Of a stretch of DNA of 41,136 nt, positions 32,450-40,782 are shown one piece after another. The notes under the pieces are model-generated. The model made no database searches and was not told the DNA's origin. It was given only the letters and a program-made list of their open reading frames with translations. Origin of the DNA: Gammaproteobacteria bacterium. Lineage in GTDB: Bacteria; Pseudomonadota; Gammaproteobacteria; Eutrophobiales; Eutrophobiaceae. Position 1 is the first letter of the stretch. Every line of letters begins with the position of its first letter. The position numbers and the translations under genes are program-made. The stretch is taken from assembly GCA_018676275.1 (NCBI GenBank), contig JABHFC010000440.1, positions 1 through 41,136 on the forward strand, given 5' to 3'.

Positions 32450-33319
32450 CTAACCGTAACGACCTGTAATATAATCTTCAGTCATTTTTTGTGCCGGTTT
32501 TGTAAATATAGTATTGGTGTCATTGAATTCAATTAACTCGCCCAGGTACATGTAGGCAGTATAGTCAGATACTCGTGCGGCCTGTTGCATGTTATGCGTA
32601 ACGATAACAATGGTGTAATCCGATTTCAGTTCATATATCAATTCTTCAATCTTCAAAGTTGAAATAGGATCAAGTGCAGAGGCTGGTTCATCGAGAAGTA
32701 GTACCTCAGGTTCAATTGCGATAGCTCGAGCGATTACCAGGCGCTGTTGTTGACCACCAGAGAGTCCCATGGCGTTGTCTTCCAGGCGATCTTTAACTTC
32801 ATCCCACAATGCTGCATGTTTTAATGATTTTTCTACTGCTTCATCCAGCACACGTCGACTTTTGACACCCTGTATTCGTAAACCATAGGCGACATTCTCA
32901 TAAATGGACTTGGGAAAGGGGTTGGGTTTCTGGAATACCATACCGATACGACGGCGTAGTTCCGCAACGTTAACGGTCTTTTCGTAGATGTTATTATCGT
33001 GTAACTTTATTGAGCCCCTGATATCGACATCAGTGATCAAATCATTCATACGGTTAAAGCAACGTAACAAGGTTGATTTGCCACAACCACTGGGACCGAT
33101 AAATGCTGTCACCCGTTTTTCCGGGATCTGCATAGTGATATTGTTTAGTGCCTGTTTCTCACTATAAAATAAATTTAAATCATCCACGTGCAAACAGATA
33201 GCTTCATTGGCAAGCACCATTGGCCCATCATTTTGTGTCAGACCACTCATATCGAAGGCGTGTGTGGGCGTGTCACGAGTGACAGTATCAGCTTCTGTTT
33301 CAATATTATTCGGCTGCAC
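32450..33319 (-). CDS. pstB: Phosphate ABC transporter ATP-binding protein PstB
   Basis: This 289-residue ATPase has Walker A (GPSGCGKST), the signature LSGGQQQR and Walker B (VLLLDEPASALD). It drives phosphate import through PstC and PstA. The start is a GTG at 33319 overlapping the end of pstA by 14 bases; an internal ATG at 33250 would give a 266-residue form closer to the E. coli length (257) but has no ribosome binding site. The N-terminal extension of about 30 residues has no recognisable domain. Confidence 0.95.
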   Translation of the reverse strand: MQPNNIETEADTVTRDTPTHAFDMSGLTQNDGPMVLANEAICLHVDDLNLFYSEKQALNNITMQIPEKRVTAFIGPSGCGKSTLLRCFNRMNDLITDVDIRGSIKLHDNNIYEKTVNVAELRRRIGMVFQKPNPFPKSIYENVAYGLRIQGVKSRRVLDEAVEKSLKHAALWDEVKDRLEDNAMGLSGGQQQRLVIARAIAIEPEVLLLDEPASALDPISTLKIEELIYELKSDYTIVIVTHNMQQAARVSDYTAYMYLGELIEFNDTNTIFTKPAQKMTEDYITGRYG

Positions 33320-34964
33320 GGTATTTTTCTCTTAGATTATTGCGAATTCTGATCGCGGTAAGATTGAGTACAATTATTATTAAAATCAATAGCAGGGCGG
33401 TGGCGTACACCAGTGGTCGGGCTGCTTCTACATTCGGACTCTGGAATCCCACATCATAAATATGAAAACCCAGGTGCATGAATTTTCTTTCCATGTGCAG
33501 GTAAGGAAAATTAGCATCCAGTGGCAGGGTTGGTGCCAGCTTCACCACGCCTACTAACATAAGCGGAGCCACTTCACCGGCGGCTCGGGCAATAGCCAAT
33601 ATCATGCCGGTCATTATGGCCGAGGCTGTCATTGGCATGACGGTTCGCCAGAGGGTTTCCGCCTTGGTCGCGCCCAGGGCCAAACTACCCTCGCGCAATG
33701 CTCGTGGCACACGCGAAAGTCCCTCTTCTGTTGCGACAATGACCACTGGGACGGTCAATATAGCCAGTGTCAATGAAGCCCACATTAAACCCGGGGTGCC
33801 GAAGGTTGGCGTCGGCAGAGCCTCAGGATAAAAGAGTTCATCGATAGAGCCACCAAGGAAGTAGACAAAAAAACCAAGGCCAAAAACGCCATAGACAACA
33901 GACGGAACACCAGCAAGGTTATTTACGGCGATACGTATAAGTCGAGTCAGTGGTCCCTGTTTCGCATACTCGTGTAAATAAACTGCTGCGACAACGCCAA
34001 AGGGTGTAACTATAAGCGCCATCAACATCACCATTAATACAGTACCGAAGATAGCTGGGAAGATGCCCCCTTCCGTATTAGCTTCACGTGGATCATCACT
34101 CATGAATTCCCAGAGTTTAATAAAATAAAATCCGAAACGCTGAAGCTGGGACATTGCGTTAGGGCGATAGGCGCGAACTATTTTTGAGAGGGGTATTTCT
34201 ACAGTATTACCTTCGGCAGTAGTGGCAGTAATAGAGGCCTTGTTAAATTGCAGGTATAGCTTTTCCAGTTTTTTAGTGAGCACGTCGTAATCATCTTGCA
34301 ATGATTGTCTTTTAGTCTTGATTTCATCGTAAGGCGCTTTTGCCTTGATCTCTTTAAGCTCAAGCCCACGTTGTTGCAGACGCAAACGCTCCATCTCATA
34401 ATTGATTTTGCCAATCAGGTCTTTTTCTATGTGTCTTATTTCATCGTGAATAATGTCATTACTATCAAGATAGGATTGAAACAGATCCCAGTCATTTTCT
34501 TTACCGGTAACAACTTCATTATCTTCTTTTACGTTTTGCAGGTATCCGTAGAAATTCCCCCACTCGCGTCGTTCAAGGATCATTAGTTCAACTGGAAATG
34601 ACTGTTCGCCAATAGACGATTTCAGCACCCAGCGAAAATCAAGCCCGGTGATATCGCGATTACCGGTTTTAAATAAATAGCGATCGACAGTTTTGCCATC
34701 GTGATCTGCATTTGTGCCGCCACTTACACGAGCCATTGGTACAGTCTCTTCATCGACAAGCTCACCAACTATTATGCTGGTGCTGCCATCATTTTCCAGA
34801 TAATCAAACAGGCTTACCTGGCTTGGCCAGAAGTGCCCCATACCGCGTACTGCAATCAGGCCAATCAAGCCAATGACCATCAGCACCGAGATGCTTACTG
34901 CACCGGCGTTTAGCCAGATGTAGGGAGTGCCGGTATCAAACCAGTTTTTTAGATTAGTGAACAT
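33306..34964 (-). CDS. pstA: Phosphate ABC transporter permease PstA (extended form)
   Basis: The C-terminal 270 residues carry the usual six-segment permease domain with the EAA-type loop (LREGSLALGATKAETLWRTV). The N-terminal part of about 270 residues after the first membrane segment is an insert predicted to face the periplasm, with a helical, probably coiled-coil stretch (RLRLQQRGLELKEIKAK to LEKLYLQFNKASI). At 552 residues it is almost twice the E. coli length (296), as in several other gammaproteobacteria. Its ATG overlaps the pstC stop codon (TAATG), indicating coupled translation. Confidence 0.93.
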   Translation of the reverse strand: MFTNLKNWFDTGTPYIWLNAGAVSISVLMVIGLIGLIAVRGMGHFWPSQVSLFDYLENDGSTSIIVGELVDEETVPMARVSGGTNADHDGKTVDRYLFKTGNRDITGLDFRWVLKSSIGEQSFPVELMILERREWGNFYGYLQNVKEDNEVVTGKENDWDLFQSYLDSNDIIHDEIRHIEKDLIGKINYEMERLRLQQRGLELKEIKAKAPYDEIKTKRQSLQDDYDVLTKKLEKLYLQFNKASITATTAEGNTVEIPLSKIVRAYRPNAMSQLQRFGFYFIKLWEFMSDDPREANTEGGIFPAIFGTVLMVMLMALIVTPFGVVAAVYLHEYAKQGPLTRLIRIAVNNLAGVPSVVYGVFGLGFFVYFLGGSIDELFYPEALPTPTFGTPGLMWASLTLAILTVPVVIVATEEGLSRVPRALREGSLALGATKAETLWRTVMPMTASAIMTGMILAIARAAGEVAPLMLVGVVKLAPTLPLDANFPYLHMERKFMHLGFHIYDVGFQSPNVEAARPLVYATALLLILIIIVLNLTAIRIRNNLREKYRAAE

Positions 34965-37243
34965 TAGAGTGAACTATATTTTTCACGCAGGCGTTGGCGC
35001 ACAAGTTCTGCGACAGTGTTGACGACAAATGTAGCAGCGAACAAAACCAGTCCGGCTAGAAAAAGAATACGATAATGCGTACTGTTAACTTCTGCCTCCG
35101 GCATTTCCACGGCAATGTTTGCAGATAGTGCCCGAAAGCCCTGAAACATATTCATGTCCATAATGGCAGTATTGCCAGTAGCCATCACCACGATCATGGT
35201 TTCACCGACGGCACGTCCAAGACCTATCATGACCGCGGAAAATATGCCCGGGCTGGCGGTAAGCAGAATTACTTTAATCATGGTTTGCCAGGGAGTTGCC
35301 CCCAAAGCCAGAGAGCCCATGGTCAGGTGTCGCGGTACGGCGTAAATTGCATCTTCGCTTATCGAAAAAATAGTCGGGATGACTGCAAAACCAATAGCAA
35401 TTCCGACAATTAGTGAATTGCGTTGGTCATAAGTGATACCAAAATTTTCGGTTATCCATAAAGGTGTATTTCCATCAAATAGTAATAATTCCACCGGCTG
35501 ACTCAGCCAGATGCTAAACATTATTGCCAGGATAATAATCGGTGTAAGTATTGCAGCTTCCCAACCATCGGGAACGGACTTGCGTAAATTTTCAGGTAAT
35601 GACTGCCAAATGCGTGCACTCGCCAATATTGCCAGGGGTACCAGTAGCATAACCAGAAAAAAACCAGGTAGATGTTGTTCAATAAAGGGCGCAAACCAGA
35701 GTCCTGCCATAAAACCGAGAATAACTGTGGGTAAGGCTGCCATGATTTCAATAGTCGGTTTGACAACATTACGCATGCGCGCAGACATAAAGTAGGCAGT
35801 GTAGATTGCGCCCATTATTGCCAAAGGCACAGCAAACAACATGGCATACAGGGCTGCTTTCAATGTACCAAATGCCAATGGTGTAAGACTGAACTTCGGC
35901 TCAAAATCACTGCTTGCAGAGGAGGATTGCCAGATGAACTCAGCTTTTTCCCGGCTTTCGTACCAGACTTTTCCCCAAATGGATTGCCAGGAGATTTCGG
36001 GATGTTCGTTATCAAGCAAAAAGAATTTCAAGCCACCTGAGTTGTTCTCTACCAGCATGGCATTCGCCCTTGGTGCAACGGCCAACTGGGTAAGTGCTTC
36101 TTCAGAAATTTGCTCTAGCTTGACCGTACGATGGGCGGTGGTGTGATAGATCCCCACAGTCCCCTGTTTATCTATTGCGAGAAATCCTTTACGAAAATAC
36201 TCAGCAGCGATACCTGTAATACTTTCTTTTTGTGAATCGAAATGGCGAATATGTTGGAGCGTATAATTGTTTTCAGCATCCCGTACCGGGAACCACTGGG
36301 CAATACGTCCACTACTATCTCCAACCAGGATGGAGATTCCGCCACCCAGAAATTTAAGACTGGATACCCGGCGATCTTCTGAGACTGCATGTACACGCTG
36401 AATTAATCTTGGTGCAGTTTTATCAGTGAGATTGTAATAGGAGATAAAGCCCTCAGCATCGGCGATGTATAATTCATTTTGTTCAATATCCAGAACTACG
36501 TGAGTGAGTTCGTGTTGAAAAGGAATCAGGCTCTGTGTGCGAATGATTTCAACTTCATCACTGAGGAAAGATTCCTCCCTGCTAAAATTGGTTAAAGATA
36601 TTATTGAATCATTTGTTACTGCGACAATAGTTGCCTGCTCACCATCCCACTGTGCTGTTAGATGTTTAATCGCTGCATTAGCGGGGCTGATTAGTAAAGG
36701 TTCATTGCCAAGAGGAAATTCGATCACCGGCGTAATAAGTCGAACATCATTGGGGTAGCTAATCCGGTAATTATGGGAAGCCAATACAACAGTACCGTCA
36801 CTCAGGCCAAGTGAAAGCAATCTTTCTGTTGGATCGCCGGCAGAAAAAGCGGTGATTGCCTGGTCTGTAGTTTCAATAAGCGCTTTTTGTTTAACAGTAC
36901 TCCCCGAAAGTGTGTCAAAAAAGATTGCCTGTCCAGCAGTAGTGACGCGTAATCCAATTTCATGCTGTTCTTCCATGGCGTAATAGAGTGATTCTTCAGA
37001 ATCATTTCCCGGCAATTGATAGCTGGCTGCAAGCTCAATATCAGCCGGCTTGAACATGGGTAGTACAACATAGAGCAGATAAAAAGCGATGAGGACGATG
37101 GCGATTATGACGCTGATGCCACCAATTGCCATCAGGTAACGTGTAGTCGTGTCTGTGATATTACGCCAGTGTCGATGACGCAAAGCGGCTGCGGAATTAA
37201 AATCCGGTAAAAGTGAATCTGTGTTGGTTTCAGCCTGTGACAT
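34964..37243 (-). CDS. pstC: Phosphate ABC transporter permease PstC (extended form)
   Basis: This 759-residue protein has a first membrane segment near residue 45, then a periplasmic region of about 380 residues with beta-propeller-like repeats (for example LLSLGLSDGTVVLASHN, FLGGGISILVGDSSGRIAQW and GFLAIDKQGTVGIYHTT). The six-segment permease domain follows with its EAA loop (LTMGSLALGATPWQTMIKVI). E. coli PstC has 319 residues. The large propeller-like insert is found in relatives, but its role is not known to me. It forms the membrane channel with PstA. Confidence 0.93.
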   Translation of the reverse strand: MSQAETNTDSLLPDFNSAAALRHRHWRNITDTTTRYLMAIGGISVIIAIVLIAFYLLYVVLPMFKPADIELAASYQLPGNDSEESLYYAMEEQHEIGLRVTTAGQAIFFDTLSGSTVKQKALIETTDQAITAFSAGDPTERLLSLGLSDGTVVLASHNYRISYPNDVRLITPVIEFPLGNEPLLISPANAAIKHLTAQWDGEQATIVAVTNDSIISLTNFSREESFLSDEVEIIRTQSLIPFQHELTHVVLDIEQNELYIADAEGFISYYNLTDKTAPRLIQRVHAVSEDRRVSSLKFLGGGISILVGDSSGRIAQWFPVRDAENNYTLQHIRHFDSQKESITGIAAEYFRKGFLAIDKQGTVGIYHTTAHRTVKLEQISEEALTQLAVAPRANAMLVENNSGGLKFFLLDNEHPEISWQSIWGKVWYESREKAEFIWQSSSASSDFEPKFSLTPLAFGTLKAALYAMLFAVPLAIMGAIYTAYFMSARMRNVVKPTIEIMAALPTVILGFMAGLWFAPFIEQHLPGFFLVMLLVPLAILASARIWQSLPENLRKSVPDGWEAAILTPIIILAIMFSIWLSQPVELLLFDGNTPLWITENFGITYDQRNSLIVGIAIGFAVIPTIFSISEDAIYAVPRHLTMGSLALGATPWQTMIKVILLTASPGIFSAVMIGLGRAVGETMIVVMATGNTAIMDMNMFQGFRALSANIAVEMPEAEVNSTHYRILFLAGLVLFAATFVVNTVAELVRQRLREKYSSL

Positions 37244-37314
37244 TCGGGCAGTGTAAAGGGCAATTGTGACAGTATTGTTAAGGCGCTAATAATTTGTAGA
37301 GGAAGGTACATCAT

Positions 37315-37333
37315 GCCCCGCAAAATGCGGGGC
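37315..37333. terminator. Perfect hairpin in the pstS-pstC gap
   Basis: GCCCCGCA, a 3-base AAA loop and TGCGGGGC form a perfect 8-bp stem in the 140-base gap between pstS and pstC. It has no T-tract on either strand. It probably protects the 3' end of a pstS message or partly stops transcription, which would explain more pstS than pstC mRNA. Confidence 0.6.
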
Positions 37334-37346
37334 TTGATGTGTGACA

Positions 37347-37376
37347 GGAGGTATACCGGAGGAGTGAAATACCTCC
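37347..37376. other. Second inverted repeat in the pstS-pstC gap
   Basis: GGAGGTAT at 37347-37354 and ATACCTCC at 37369-37376 form an 8-bp stem with a 14-base loop, 7 bases after the pstS stop codon on the minus strand. It lies next to the hairpin at 37315 and may act with it in messenger processing. Confidence 0.5.
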
Positions 37377-37383
37377 TTGCAGC

Positions 37384-38367
37384 TTATTTTCCAGCTAAGT
37401 CCAGATCGGCTAATTGCTTAGCAGCGACTTTACCTGGCAGAGGGATGTAGCCATCTTTCACCACTACTTTCTGGCCAGCCTGAGATAGCACCATTTTGAC
37501 AAATTCGCTTTCCAGCGGAGCAAGTGGCTTGTTCGGATGCTTATTGACATAGACATAAAGGAAGCGCCCGAGTGGGTATTTACCACTAGATGCATTCTCC
37601 GGGGTGGCATCAATGAATACTGAGTCAGGCTTTTTCGCCAATGCGACTGCACGTACACCCGATGTCTTATAGCCAATACCGGAATAACCAATACCATTAA
37701 TAGATTTGGTAATACCCTGTACAACAGAAGCAGAACCGGGCTGTTCGTTTACGGTATTTTTGAAGTCACCTTTACATAGCGCTTTTTTCTTGAAGTAGCC
37801 ATAGGTGCCGGAAACCGAATTGCGTCCATATAATTGAACCGGACGATTCGACCAGTCTCCACTTAAACCTAACTGTCCCCAGGTGTTCAGATCTTCACTG
37901 TAGGCGCATTTTCTTGTAGCGGAAAAAAGAGCGTCAACCTGAGGAATGGTAAGTCCTTTTATCGGGTTGTCTTTATTCACATAAACTGCCAATGCATCAA
38001 TAGCAACTGCAATTGCCGTAGGCTTGTAGCCATATTTTGATTCGAAAGATGCCAGTTCCTTGTCTTTCATTTTGCGGCTCATCGGACCGAAATTGGAGGT
38101 GCCTTCAGTCAGGGCTGGTGGCGCAGTGGATGAACCTGCTGCCTGGATTTGGACATTAACATTAGGGTATAGCCTTTTGAATTCCTCTGCCCACAGAGTC
38201 ATCAGGTTCGCCAATGTATCTGAGCCGACGCTGATGATACTGCCGGATACACCGCTGGCCTTTTCATATTGCGGCAAGGTCGAATCGACCATCGATTCGG
38301 AGTAGGTGGTTGGTGCTATTAGACCTAATATCAGCACACCCAATAATAGTTGAATTTGTTTTTTCAT
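37384..38367 (-). CDS. pstS: Phosphate-binding periplasmic protein PstS
   Basis: The frame opens at a TTG at 38385, but the ATG at 38367 has a GGAG site within that extension and gives a normal signal peptide (QIQLLLGVLILGLIAPTTYS). The mature protein shows the PstS phosphate-binding features: GSDTLANLMTLWAEEF, AAGSSTAPPALTEGTSNFGP, and YGRNSVSGTYGYF. It delivers phosphate to PstCAB. Two Cys (RKCAYSED and KKALCKGD) could form a disulfide. It is the first gene of the pst operon, directly behind a three-half-site Pho box. Confidence 0.93.
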   Translation of the reverse strand: MKKQIQLLLGVLILGLIAPTTYSESMVDSTLPQYEKASGVSGSIISVGSDTLANLMTLWAEEFKRLYPNVNVQIQAAGSSTAPPALTEGTSNFGPMSRKMKDKELASFESKYGYKPTAIAVAIDALAVYVNKDNPIKGLTIPQVDALFSATRKCAYSEDLNTWGQLGLSGDWSNRPVQLYGRNSVSGTYGYFKKKALCKGDFKNTVNEQPGSASVVQGITKSINGIGYSGIGYKTSGVRAVALAKKPDSVFIDATPENASSGKYPLGRFLYVYVNKHPNKPLAPLESEFVKMVLSQAGQKVVVKDGYIPLPGKVAAKQLADLDLAGK

Positions 38368-38427
38368 TTGCTCAAGCTTCTCCAAAAATAGTGTTATGAA
38401 TGTCAGCGTCGAAGTTGCCAGCCATCA

Positions 38428-38456
38428 ATGACACAAATATTAACGAAATATGACAG
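38428..38456 (-). promoter_or_regulatory. Pho box upstream of pstS
   Basis: On the minus strand three 7-base half-sites, CTGTCAT, CGTTAAT and GTGTCAT, follow each other at an exact 11-bp period, with ATTT as the spacer both times. This is the established arrangement for PhoB binding. The middle half-site is weak. It lies about 61 bases before the pstS start. Confidence 0.82.
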
Positions 38457-38491
38457 TTTCAAGACAAGGCCGAAAAGAGCTGTTGCCGGGG

Positions 38492-39808
38492 TCAAATGCT
38501 GAGGGGAATTGAATCAGGTTGAACAATTAGATCTACAGGAAAGTCACAACGAAAAGTACTACCCCGACCTATAGCACTTTCAATCTCCAGTGTTGCCCTA
38601 TGCTTTACCAACACATGTTTGACAATGGCAAGGCCGAGGCCGGTGCCACCTTTATCGCGAGAACGACCCGGGTCAACCCGATAAAAACGTTCAGTCAGGC
38701 GTGAGATATGCTCGGGGGCAATACCTTCACCACTATCAGTCGCGGCAAAATGGGCTCCGTTGTTGTCCTGGTACCAGTCAATCTGAATATCAGATCCTTT
38801 GGGTGAATATTTTACGGCATTAAAAACCAGGTTAGAAAAAGCACTGTGCAGGTCTTTTTCGTCACCTTTTAGCCATAGCTCAGGGTCTATGTCGAAAGTG
38901 ATCTTGTGCGGGTTGAGACCACCACTTAATTGAATCGCCTCCTGACAGATGGATGTAATTATATCGGGTACATTAATCCGCTTCTCTGAACTGGGTTTTT
39001 GTTCCGACTCTAACGATGCCAGTTTCAGCAGACTTTCAATCATAGTTCGCATCCTGTCCGCCTGTCTGCGCATTCGTGAGATCTGATCCTGCCAGACTGT
39101 TGGCGAACCGTTATCGTCATCACTAAAGGCTTCAAGATAGCCCGATATGACGGTTAGCGGCGTACGTAATTCGTGCGAAGCGTTGGCGATGAAGTCGGTT
39201 CGCATTTGATTAATACGATGGAGTTTCGTTATGTTGCGTGCCACCAGCAATCGTTGGTTGTTACCATAAGGAGAAACACGAATCTCCAGTTGTAACTCAG
39301 CATCAGCTGGCGCAACTATTTCTATGTGTTTTTCCGGTGAATGTTTACTTGCATCTTCCAGGAAAGATAACAATTCGGGGTAACGGATTAGGTTTGAAAT
39401 ACGTTGTTCAGAATCCTGTGGCCAGCGTACACCGATATATTTGCGGGCTTTTTCGTTAGCCCATTCAATTTTGTCATTTTCACCCAGGACAACTATTGCA
39501 TCAGGAAGTGCAGCAACGGCTTTCTGAAAACGTTTCAGATAGTTTGATAATTTTTTTTTGCGTTTATTGTGACGCGAACGGCGGTAGTCAAATTCCCTGG
39601 CGATTTGGTCAACCAGGCCGGAGTGTTCTGGAGTTTCGTGTTGACTGCGTTTTTGTAGCCATAGCAGCAATTGTTTGAACGCCCGATATTGCCAGTAAAC
39701 ATAGCCGGATAGACCTGTGAGTAGACAAAGAAGAATTTGCCCTGTGAGTAGTCCGATAATGAAACTACCAGACATGACAGCAAGTAATCGCCAGAGATCC
39801 TCTTTCAT
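38492..39808 (-). CDS. phoR: Phosphate sensor histidine kinase PhoR
   Basis: This 438-residue inner-membrane kinase has two N-terminal membrane segments (LLAVMSGSFIIGLLTGQILL and LCLLTGLSGYVYW), a PAS domain (VAALPDAIVVLGENDKIEWA), the phosphoacceptor His in DFIANASHELRTPLTVISG and an ATPase domain with N and G boxes (NLVFNAVKYSPKG, GGTGLGLAIVKHVL). E. coli PhoR has 431 residues. It starts 3 bases after the phoB stop codon. Together with PstSCAB and PhoU it senses phosphate and phosphorylates PhoB. Confidence 0.95.
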   Translation of the reverse strand: MKEDLWRLLAVMSGSFIIGLLTGQILLCLLTGLSGYVYWQYRAFKQLLLWLQKRSQHETPEHSGLVDQIAREFDYRRSRHNKRKKKLSNYLKRFQKAVAALPDAIVVLGENDKIEWANEKARKYIGVRWPQDSEQRISNLIRYPELLSFLEDASKHSPEKHIEIVAPADAELQLEIRVSPYGNNQRLLVARNITKLHRINQMRTDFIANASHELRTPLTVISGYLEAFSDDDNGSPTVWQDQISRMRRQADRMRTMIESLLKLASLESEQKPSSEKRINVPDIITSICQEAIQLSGGLNPHKITFDIDPELWLKGDEKDLHSAFSNLVFNAVKYSPKGSDIQIDWYQDNNGAHFAATDSGEGIAPEHISRLTERFYRVDPGRSRDKGGTGLGLAIVKHVLVKHRATLEIESAIGRGSTFRCDFPVDLIVQPDSIPLSI

Positions 39809-39811
39809 AAA

Positions 39812-40498
39812 CTATTTACTGGAAAAGCGATACCCTACGCTGCGAACCGTCTGGATGAACTTGTCGTAGTTATAGGGAGCAAGTGTTTGTCGGAGCCTTC
39901 GAATGTGTACATCAACAGTACGTTCTTCAACATAGACATTTTGTCCCCAGACCTGGTCCAGTAGTTGTGTACGGCTATATACCCGTTCCGGGTGGGTAAT
40001 AAAAAACTGTAGCAGACGAAATTCAGTGGGACTGATTTCAATAGTTTCTTCATTCGCTGTGACCCGGTAGGTTTCCGGATCCAGCGTTAATCCTTCAACC
40101 TGGATCAGTCCCTGTGCTTTATCTTGATCAGAGCGCCGCAATACTGCACGTATTCTTGCCAAAAGTTCTTTTGTTGAAAAAGGCTTGGTGATGTAATCGT
40201 CGGCACCGATGTCCAGGGCACGCACTTTATCCGTCTCATCACTTCTGGCGGTTAACATGATGATGGGAATGGATTTGGTTTCCGGGTTATTCCTTAAACG
40301 GCGTGCGTAATCAACACCACTAACGCCAGGTAACATCCAGTCAAGCAAAATCAGATCGGGTTTATCTCGTGAAATTATTTCCTGGGCCTGATCAACATCG
40401 GCAGCTTCTTCGAATGCATAGGCGTTTTTCATCAGGGTATAGCCCAGCATCTCGCGGATGGCGGCCTCATCCTCGACGATGAGAATTTTTCCTTTCAT
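39812..40498 (-). CDS. phoB: Phosphate response regulator PhoB
   Basis: I use the ATG at 40498 (MKGKILIVEDEAAIREML), which matches the family's start and gives 228 residues against 229 in E. coli; a GTG at 40522 would add eight residues. The receiver domain has the phosphoacceptor Asp in LILLDWMLPGVSG and Lys in YITKPFSTKELLARIRAVL. The C-terminal OmpR-type winged helix has TPTEFRLL-like SPTEFRLLQFFITHPERVYS and ERTVDVHIRRLR. It binds Pho boxes. A Pho box 47 bases upstream suggests autoregulation. Confidence 0.95.
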   Translation of the reverse strand: MKGKILIVEDEAAIREMLGYTLMKNAYAFEEAADVDQAQEIISRDKPDLILLDWMLPGVSGVDYARRLRNNPETKSIPIIMLTARSDETDKVRALDIGADDYITKPFSTKELLARIRAVLRRSDQDKAQGLIQVEGLTLDPETYRVTANEETIEISPTEFRLLQFFITHPERVYSRTQLLDQVWGQNVYVEERTVDVHIRRLRQTLAPYNYDKFIQTVRSVGYRFSSK

Positions 40499-40545
40499 GG
40501 ATTTAGCATTTTGGTCAAACACCCGAAATATTAAACAGTGCCGAT

Positions 40546-40563
40546 GTTACAGTTTAATGACAA
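40546..40563 (-). promoter_or_regulatory. Pho box upstream of phoB
   Basis: On the minus strand TTGTCAT and CTGTAAC lie at an 11-bp period separated by TAAA, close to the consensus of two CTGTCAT repeats. It is upstream of phoB-phoR, as expected for positive autoregulation. Confidence 0.75.
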
Positions 40564-40624
40564 GGACGTAATTGTGTCCGGTTAAAAGTCCAGTATTCCC
40601 CTCTTTTTCGGAAAAGCCGGGTTT

Positions 40625-40675
40625 TTGTCATATTTTTGTCACATATATTTCATTTATTTGTAACGCAAGAGTCAT
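40625..40675 (+). promoter_or_regulatory. Tandem Pho boxes upstream of the phosphate porin gene
   Basis: Five 7-base half-sites occur at an exact 11-bp period on the plus strand: TTGTCAT (40625), TTGTCAC (40636), ATTTCAT (40647), TTGTAAC (40658) and GAGTCAT (40669); a sixth weaker one, TCTTAAC, starts at 40680. The first two are near consensus. The array lies 107 bases before the GTG start of the porin gene and points to strong PhoB control. Confidence 0.75.
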
Positions 40676-40782
40676 TTCGTCTTAACAGATCGCCATTAAT
40701 CTTCTCTTCCAGATTTCACATCTTTATTCCAATTCGGATATGAAGATAACAAATTGATTATAGACTTAAGAGGAGATATTTG

